Origin: Triangularia verruculosa
Lineage: Eukaryota; Ascomycota; Sordariomycetes; Sordariales; Podosporaceae
NCBI GenBank assembly: GCA_033296885.1
Contig: MU863924.1
Coordinates: 62,001-126,000 of the forward strand
DNA length: 64,000 nucleotides
Direction: 5' to 3'
Under the pieces are notes generated by a model that saw nothing but the letters and a program-made list of their open reading frames with translations, did no database searches and was not told where the DNA came from. Every line of letters begins with the position of its first letter. The stretch's first letter is position 1. This document shows, in pieces, positions 57,049-64,000 of the stretch. The position numbers and the translations under genes are program-made.

Positions 57049-58889
57049 GCTTGTCGAAGGCGATGGCCCGGAGTTGAGGTCGCTCCGGCTTGGCAACCGG
57101 GCTAACACTTGTGCCCCGTGTGATGAGAGGTAGGCTTGCGAACATTCCGGTACTTGGATGTGGGTTTTGCGCGGCAACGCAACGGAACGCAAAGACGACG
57201 CGGGTGCCTTCTCTTTCGTTCCGTCAAATAAGCGGTTGACCGTAGGAACCAACAATGACGGCCCGTCGTTTGTGTGAGGTGGGAGAGGTCTGGTGTGGTG
57301 TTTCCCATTGAAGTGGCAGAATGTCTTCAATCTTTGACGACGAAACAGGATCAACCTGGTCATCTGGCCAGCGCAGATGACACGCTTCCCCTGACAGTGG
57401 GACAACGCTGGCGAGGTCCGCCAGACGTTCAATGGGCCGACGTTGCCGGTGTCCTCAATACTTACAAAGTCGAGAGGGTAAAATACAAAAAGAAGGATGC
57501 GTTAAAGAATAAATAAAAATGAGTAATAATGGAATTCACATCCGGTGTGTGAAGAGTAACATTGGTCTGCGTGTCTTACACCTGGAAGACTTGACGTTGC
57601 TGACGAGGTTCAACGTCAAAGGTAGGGGATGTAAGGTATGGAGTCAGGAGAGGGAGATTGAAGATGGTGGTTCTGGAAAATTCGAGGGAATGTTGCTAGC
57701 AAATGGAAACCACTTACGCATCGGTATGTCGGAATTCTCGGCCACCGGTCACGACCGAGCACGAGTAGCGCGAGGGGGATAGCTGGTACCTTAATGGAGC
57801 GAACCTGGAGTCGGGCGATGGGAGTAACGGGCGTAATCGCGAGTGCCGTGGGAAGGGCGAGCCTTTTCTTTTGGAGGCGGATGGATTCGTTATTGCTTTC
57901 CCGAAAATGGAAGGGGAAAGAGAACGGTCGAGAACAGCAGGTTCCTGACCCGGAAAAGCCACTAGAGCAAGGAAGTTTTCAGAGTCCTTCCGGTGGGTAG
58001 ATCAAGATAGATTAGACCATGCAGGTGCAGGCCAAGCTGCAGATGTCTGTGTCTGTGTCTGTGTTGCAAGCACGATCAGACGCTTCACTGCGTTTTCCTG
58101 GGTCGACGCTGGGTGGACGATCGAGTTTGCGTCACACTCTCTTGCCTCCCGTCCACTCCATCAGCGTAACACTGATAGGTGCCCGGATAGCAAGCACTTT
58201 ACTCGAGGTCTATCAGTACAAAAGCTACGGGACGATTCATGGTCCTCAAGATAGGTAGGTACACAAGGACGGAGCCCCTCTGTCAATTGTGACCTCGTTG
58301 CAACCTTGAGCGTCATCACACGGCACCTGTCATGCCGTCGTTCGGGAATATGGCCGAGCACCGGATGCAATTCACAAGAGTTCCATGCCTTTGCAATCGA
58401 GAGTTGATATTCGAATTGAACCAAATACGACATCATTTAGATGGGAGGCAGCATCCGGTTGCTGGCTCGAGGAGTATGGTCTGACTGCATTGTTTGTTTA
58501 CTTGTCCTCATATCAACCCGATCTGCCATAGTGTTGGCCTTATGTATGTCGTGATGAAAATATTGCACAATCTGATATGAAGGAGATGGGCACCGTATCC
58601 CGAAGAGAAGTCTGGTGCTATGGTCAGGCGAGATGGAGCGGAGAGCCTTTCCATTTTAGTATATGACAAGAGAGATCTAGACGCCATCTTTTCTCACGAA
58701 GTCACAAAAACCAATATATTCAAGAGAGCATGTGTCCCCCGCCGTGGAACTACTAGTACCTACATGACTTCTAACTCTTCCAACCACCACAGCCCAACTC
58801 AATCCAACAGCTGAACATATGAGTGATCCCGGCTACCTAGATAGGTACACGGAAGACATGACTTTCCTTTTGCCTCAATCCAGCCATTC
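57049..58889. other. Upstream of CAX: probable 5' leader and intergenic DNA
   Basis: Contains possible 5' exons of CAX that I could not fix, plus non-coding DNA. A TGTGTC microsatellite lies at 58044-58064, and TAGGTA-type words at 58252-58263 and 58833-58847. Confidence 0.4.
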
Positions 58890-61800
58890 TCAGCGAGACA
58901 CGTTGAACTCATCGACAACACTGACTGGCTTGACGAATTTGCCTACTGGCTGGTACTCGAGGTGATCGAATCCAAATGCTTTCGGACCTCCAAGCTCTAT
59001 CCCTCTCTCTGACCCTGTCCACTTGTCCGATGCCGCCAGGGCAATGATCATGACTAACAGCCCGTATCTGTACTCCGGCGTGCCAATGGCCTCTCCATTC
59101 TGTGCGTCAATAACACAGACCAAATCTGGGACAATGGCGAGCACATCATCTTGTTTCTCCAGAGCACCCTCCTCTTGTCCGTCATGGATCTTGATAGCAG
59201 CAATGTTTTCGTTCTTGAACGGGATCTTGATGCGGCCTCTGAATTGCTGCCCTTTCCCTTCTCCAGTGTTGACGCCCTCAGGATCACCAATATCAGTCCC
59301 TTCGATAATGCACTCTCCGTAGACATGTCCCATTCTGAGCGTGCGTTGCACACCCACAATCTTGCCCTTGAAAAGTACTTTGCCACTTAAAGAACCCCCG
59401 CACTCCTCAATGATGCTCTCTGCCATCGTTTCCAGACGGTTTTCTTGCCCAGCTCTTGCAACTGCTCTTCCGATTCTCCAAGCCTGGGAGATAGTGTTTT
59501 CCACGACCCATCTTTTCATCTCGGCCCCAGTAACAGGGGGCTCAGCTGCTGCCACTTGAGAACCCATATTGCTGAGCGCGGCTCTTATGATCCTCTCAAC
59601 TTGGCGATCGGAAGAGGCCTTTGGCATGACGACGACATTCCCGTTTCCATCAGCGACACAAATAGGCGACCAGATTGGCTGTCGTTCGTTGAAGACCACT
59701 GGTGTGGTTTGCCACTTTGTCGGATAAGCACGTCCCATCCAATCTCCATCGACGCATGGCAAATCCATATTGCTGCTTGCCCCCAGTGTCAAGCCCTGAA
59801 GACCATTTCCACCTCCTATCTCGAGAGCAATCATATGCGTGGCCTTGTTCTCGCAGATCTTGTACAGTTCGTTCTGTGCTTCCATCATCTCGTCTCCTTG
59901 CAGCTTCTCGATGCTCACAGTCGGACTTCCTGCACCACCACCGCAGCCAACCGCCGCATCATCCTCCACGTCTTCCGGACTGACTACACGCACTGTGGCT
60001 CCAGCTCGAAGCAGTTGACGGAGGAGAATCATGTGCGGATAAGGAGAACCGCCACCACCTGTGCCAAGGATGTAGCAGCCAGTAGAGATCCAGGTCAAAT
60101 CTGTCTCGTTGACAAACCAGACGCGGTCACGGACATCGGGTTTGTAGGTGGCGATGTCAACCTCGTTCACGTCCGGTCTTGTCTTTATGGTTGTTGCTCT
60201 TTCGGTGACCTCGGATTCCTGTCCACGCGCCGTGGCTTCTTGCAGCTGGGACGACTCCTCGGACAATGGTTGAGCAAAAGCGTTTGTTTGTGTGAAGTCG
60301 AAATCGCCAGTGGCTCGAACGACAAAGCGGGTCTTGTTTGCTACATACTACTCTCACGATTAGCTTTGCCCATAGTCAACCTGTAGAGAAACCGGAGCTG
60401 AACTTACTTGTAGTGGCAACTCCTCTATCTCTACAATTTTGACGGTCTCAGCTGCCGCTCCAGCTGCGATGGTCTTGGCTTTTGCTTCTTGTGATATTTC
60501 TTCGAGCAGCTGCTTGGTCGTCTTGGTTTCGGTAGACCTAATGGTATCCACGACGGCGCTGATGCCGGCGATGGCTGCACCAATAGCATTGGCAACTTGG
60601 GACCACTCAGGCTTGAGCACTCTGCTGGCACCCCTAAGTTTGTCAGGCGCGATGATCGCGCCGCCTCCAACAAGAACCACCGGGATATCGGCTGGGGAAG
60701 TCTTCATAATATCAATGATTTTCCCCAGCTTCTGCTTGACGATGTTTTGGTAGGCTGTAGCTTCGTCTTGCGTAAGTGCCCCCCGAACCAGTTCAGGGGC
60801 TCCGATGCCAAGACCAGGATTGGCAGCAACGGCACAGTCAGTTGTGGTGAGAGTCCTGCCCCCGAATACAAGAGACTCGCTCGCGAGTAGGTAGCCGACG
60901 CTGTCTGGGCCAACTGATAGGTAATCGCCCTTTCGAACAATAGAGCCGCCGCCGAGTCCGATGCTCTTGACGTCGGGGCACGAGAAGTTCTAGGGAAACC
61001 CAATTGTTAGACAACGTGAAGTTGGATCAGGAGCATGTCAGAGACCTACCATTCTAACACCAGAGAAGTCGCTGTAGGCTGCCTGTTGTCTTGGGAAGCC
61101 GTTTGGCAACAGCAGTCCAACATCTGTCGTTGTTCCACCAATATCGACAACCATCATGGCGTCTCCTTGATCATCACCTTGTCCTTTGTTATCTCCGTGG
61201 ACAAGGAAGGCGGCACCTCGCATGCTGTTGGTAGGACCGCTGCTGAAAGTCTTGATCGGGAATCTGGTGGCCATCTCGCCAGATAAAACGGTGCCGTCGT
61301 TCTGCGTAATGAAGACGGGGCAGTTGATTCCCAGTTGTCTCACTGGGGCTTGGAAGGATCTGATCGTTCTTCTTGCGAAGCTAAGAATCGAGGCGTTGAG
61401 TAGAGCGGCATTTTCTCTCTCCAGAAAGCCGAGGTTGGCAACTTCCTTTGAGCAGATAACATCACAACCAGGGATTGCGGACTTGATGATTACCGCCGCT
61501 CTCTCCTCCTGTCTCTCTACGGTGTCGATAGGACTGAAAACGCCATTGACAACAACGCTCTTGATGCCTCTCCTCTCGATCTCTCGGCACTGCGTTTTGA
61601 TTTCCTCCTCGTCAATGTCACTAATCAACTCCCCATCAACCTCGAGCCCTCCTTTCACCAGGGCGTAGTATCCCAGCACAATATCTCGCAAGTCCTCAGG
61701 CCAGTCCACACAGGGAGGAGCGTGCTTGGAGAAGGGGCCGGACAGCCGGATCACAGCGACCTTGCTCAGACGGGACTCGTCTCGCTCAACGATGGCGTTG

Positions 61801-62048
61801 ACAAAGTGGGTTGTACCGATAGTAACGCTGGCTACCTGCTCAGGGGCAATATGGGCAGAAGCAAACATGGTCGTGATGGCGTTGCTGATTCCATCGCCGG
61901 GATCGCGTGTCGTGGCAGCTTTGTGCCATGCTATGATGCCTCTGCTCTTGGTATTGTCAGACCGGGAGGGATCGAGGATGACACCGTCGGTATTAGTGCC
62001 GCCAACATCAACCCCTATCCGGAGGCTTTTGGGGGATGGGTTCGTCAT
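58890..62048 (-). CDS. Hydantoinase/oxoprolinase-type protein fused to DUF917
   Basis: Three exons (61050-62048, 60408-60989, 58890-60347) give 1012 residues. The N-terminal hydantoinase/oxoprolinase domain starts with R-I-G-V-D-V-G-G-T-N-T-D-G-V-I-L, an ASKHA-type phosphate loop. Hydantoinase A follows with Q-N-D-G-T-V-L-S-G, F-S-S-G-P-T-N-S-M-R-G-A, V-V-D-I-G-G-T-T-T-D-V-G and G-L-G-G-G-S-I-V. The C-terminal half is DUF917: Y-I-L-G-T-G-G-G-G-S-P-Y, A-V-G-C-G-G-G-A-G-S-P-T-V and G-A-S-S-N-M-D-L-P-C-V-D-G-D-W-M-G-R-A. In bacteria these are often separate adjacent genes; here they are one polypeptide. The likely role is ATP-dependent hydrolysis of a cyclic amide, with unknown substrate. No targeting signal is seen. 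The start is the first ATG. Confidence 0.93.
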
Positions 62049-62973
62049 GGTTTGGAATTCGATTGCGCGGTTTTTGGCTGTCGGTTGGTTTCCGGAGGAA
62101 CTTGACTTTCCAGAAGACAAAGTGACAAAGAAAACAGAAAAGAACAGGATAAAGATACCAATGTTAATGCTTCAGGCCCTCAAAGATATAGCTCTAAATT
62201 ATCAGATCATCAGATAAGGTGAAATAGTGCTGGAGCGGATCATAGCGGCAAGCCAAGCCCGCTCGGAAAGCCGCGCTCGGAGATGTTCCCCCACTCTCGG
62301 CCTAGATGCGGGTCTCTGTGTGCGGAGAGGTGGATTGCTGACTGGGGCGCCCTTGTTCGGTGACAGTCAATAGGACTGCTGAGACCACCAAAATCACCTC
62401 TCGGCACCAAGCCAGAGGCTTTGGGTTCTACTGTTGTTGTATCTCGACTTTGTCTCATCATTCTTGTTGTTGACATCGAGAGTGTGACACACCAAACCAC
62501 ATCCAAATGCATACAACCCCCGCACGATATCTTCGAAATATGGGCACCCACCAGGGGGACCCTCGTGTGGCCGTCAGGCCAAGGTTGCCACAACTACCGC
62601 CGTAGTCAAATCAAGCATTTTTGGACTGAGAAGCTAATTAGAACTCTTCCGCCAATGGCAGTAGGTATTGATCATTGCCATACTTGTGACAGCGGCTCCC
62701 CAGATGAGCCATGCAATCAGGCATCGTGTTGGTATTAACACCAGATTAGCCGCACCCAACCATGGGTCCTACCACTCTGCGGACAATCTACAACGTCCCA
62801 ACTGCCGATACGATAGGGGAAGAAAGGAAAGGAAAATCAAGTCTAGATGAGGAAGAGAAAGCGGCATAAAGGCTTGCTCGTCTGCTTCTGACTTTCAGTC
62901 GAAGAGTGAACCAACTGGCTCTCTGCCCAACCTGTAATCGACACTGCTAGAGCTCCTCCAGCAAATCTACAAA
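62049..62973. other. Divergent promoter region hydantoinase / DUF1996
   Basis: About 925 bp shared by two divergent genes. No other coding or RNA feature recognised. Confidence 0.45.
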
Positions 62974-64000
62974 ATGCGGTCTTTCGAGAGTCTACTACTG
63001 GCAGGTCTCGCCACTGGCCTCACGGTGGTCGAGCACAAGCCTTTCATGCGCAAAAACATCGACCCTATTGTCTACCCAGGACAATATATTTCACACATGC
63101 ATTCCTTCTATGGATCGGATGTCCTGACGAAAGACCTCCCCACCACGGCCGACTTGCAGAAAGGGTGTCCCTCAGGAGAAAACCCAAACGATCTCTCGGT
63201 CTACTGTATGTCAACATGCCTATACACCCCATCCCCTGGTCGTGTACTCCAGAACAAAGAACTCTTCGAAAATCAAGAAAAGTTGAAAACCACCTTTTTG
63301 AAAAGCTACTGACAACCACTTCTCCAGGGGCTCCGACGCTCTACTACGTCAACGGCAACACCTACACCGAGATCTACCCAGCCACCTTCAAGACTTACTA
63401 CGAGAACATCGACCGCGCTGAGATCCCCTTCCCCCGAGACCTCGTCATGGTAGCAGGCAACGCCTCAGCCAAATCCCAAGCCGACGTGCAGGAAAACCTC
63501 AACATGATCACTTGGTGGTGCGATGGCAACGGGCCAGAGGATAGAAACAAGCGGGACCGTGCTGCCCTTCCCCTTTCGACCTGCTCGGCCCATCTACAAG
63601 CCATCCTTCGATTTCCAGACTGTGTCAACCCGAACAAGGTCTCCGAGTACACATACGCCGCGGCCCACGGTAACAAGTGTCCCGCTGGGATGAAGAGAAT
63701 GCCTAGCTTGAGGTTCTCCATTCGGTACAACACCCGTGGAGCTATTCCTCAAGGGTGGAAGGGCGTGCCCCCTATCAAGCTTGCTTGTGGCGAGGTTTGT
63801 TGCTCCCCTTTCCTCTCATTTGATTTCTTTGTCCTCCAGAGGAGGTACTGACAGCTTGCTTGCCAGATTGGCGTAGGGTACTGCTTCCACGGCGACTTCA
63901 TCAACGGCTGGTACGACGACGCGGCAAAGACTATGCTGCAGGCCAAGGGACAGTCCTTCATGCGTATCGATGGCGCTCACGGGAACGGCAAGACGTACAG
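62974..64000 (+). CDS. Secreted DUF1996 protein, truncated by window end
   Basis: Exons 62974-63205, 63328-63794 and 63867 onward. The first residues (M-R-S-F-E-S-L-L-L-A-G-L-A-T-G-L) form a signal peptide. The body shows DUF1996 hallmarks: D-P-I-V-Y-P-G, S-H-M-H-S-F-Y-G-S-D, W-A-P-T-L-Y-Y (rebuilt across intron 1), C-P-A-G-M-K-R-M-P, and F-H-G-D-F-I-N-G-W just before the edge. Many such fungal extracellular proteins carry a C-terminal WSC or Ser/Thr-rich region, which would lie outside this window. Function is unknown; links to cell-wall or carbohydrate surfaces are only suggested. The second donor (GTTTGT) is weak but the frame confirms it. Short introns separate the exons (122 and 72 nt). 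Confidence 0.93.

Noticed and set aside
57717..57962. Possible first coding exon of CAX ending in a GTAAGT donor
   Set aside because: The donor is strong but the frame contains no ATG. It is kept only as a possible 5' leader exon.

Overview
This window is nuclear DNA from a filamentous ascomycete, most likely a sordariomycete. Genes have short introns (about 45-250 nt) with GTRNGT donors, CTRAY-like branch sites and YAG acceptors. They are widely spaced on both strands and encode fungal-type proteins: an ACS-family permease, a cAMP-receptor-like GPCR, fungal tyrosinase, meiotic MSH4, a Tsl1/Tps3-like trehalose subunit, a HAK potassium transporter, RSA4 and a DUF1996 secreted protein. No operons, CRISPR arrays or intact transposons were seen. 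Nineteen protein genes and one tRNA can be supported. Exon chains were assembled by hand; every complete chain was checked to sum to a multiple of three. Only the 5' end of the CAX exchanger could not be settled.

Layout. 0-4.7 kb is gene-poor, with one 63-residue Cys-rich gene (minus, about 1.3 kb). 4.7-6.5 kb is an MFS permease (minus). 10.4-12.8 kb is a flavin monooxygenase fused to a DUF6314-like domain. 16.1-18.2 kb is a GPCR, followed by tRNA-Thr(AGU) at 19.4 kb and an acidic hypothetical protein at 21.2-22.1 kb. 22.6-28 kb holds SVP26/ERV26 (minus, with an in-frame amber before a further 58 coding-like codons), BUD23 (plus) and tyrosinase (minus). 29-32.2 kb is MSH4 (minus). 33.5-34.4 kb is an acetoacetate-decarboxylase-like protein. 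34.8-37.6 kb is a HAK/KUP transporter (minus). 39.7-41.1 kb is a branched-chain aminotransferase (minus). 42.2-45.3 kb is a catalytically degenerate trehalose synthase/phosphatase-like subunit (minus). 45.3-49.8 kb has no recognisable gene. 49.8-52.8 kb has RSA4 and a basic, Arg/Ser-rich hypothetical protein (both minus). 54.1-57 kb has a small poly-Cys protein (plus) converging on a vacuolar-type Ca2+/H+ exchanger (minus). 58.9-62 kb is a hydantoinase/DUF917 fusion (minus). A DUF1996 gene starts at 63.0 kb and runs off the window.

How the genes relate. This is a mixed chromosomal stretch, not a biosynthetic cluster. Housekeeping functions (BUD23 and RSA4 in ribosome assembly, SVP26 in ER-Golgi traffic, BCAT in amino-acid metabolism) sit among ion transport (HAK, CAX), signalling (GPCR), stress carbohydrate metabolism and meiosis genes. 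The most distinctive features are the SVP26 stop with downstream coding-like sequence, the FMO-DUF6314 fusion, the degenerate active sites of the trehalose subunit, a 21-bp-period repeat family at two distant sites, and a recurrent TACCTAGGTA-type palindrome in non-coding DNA.
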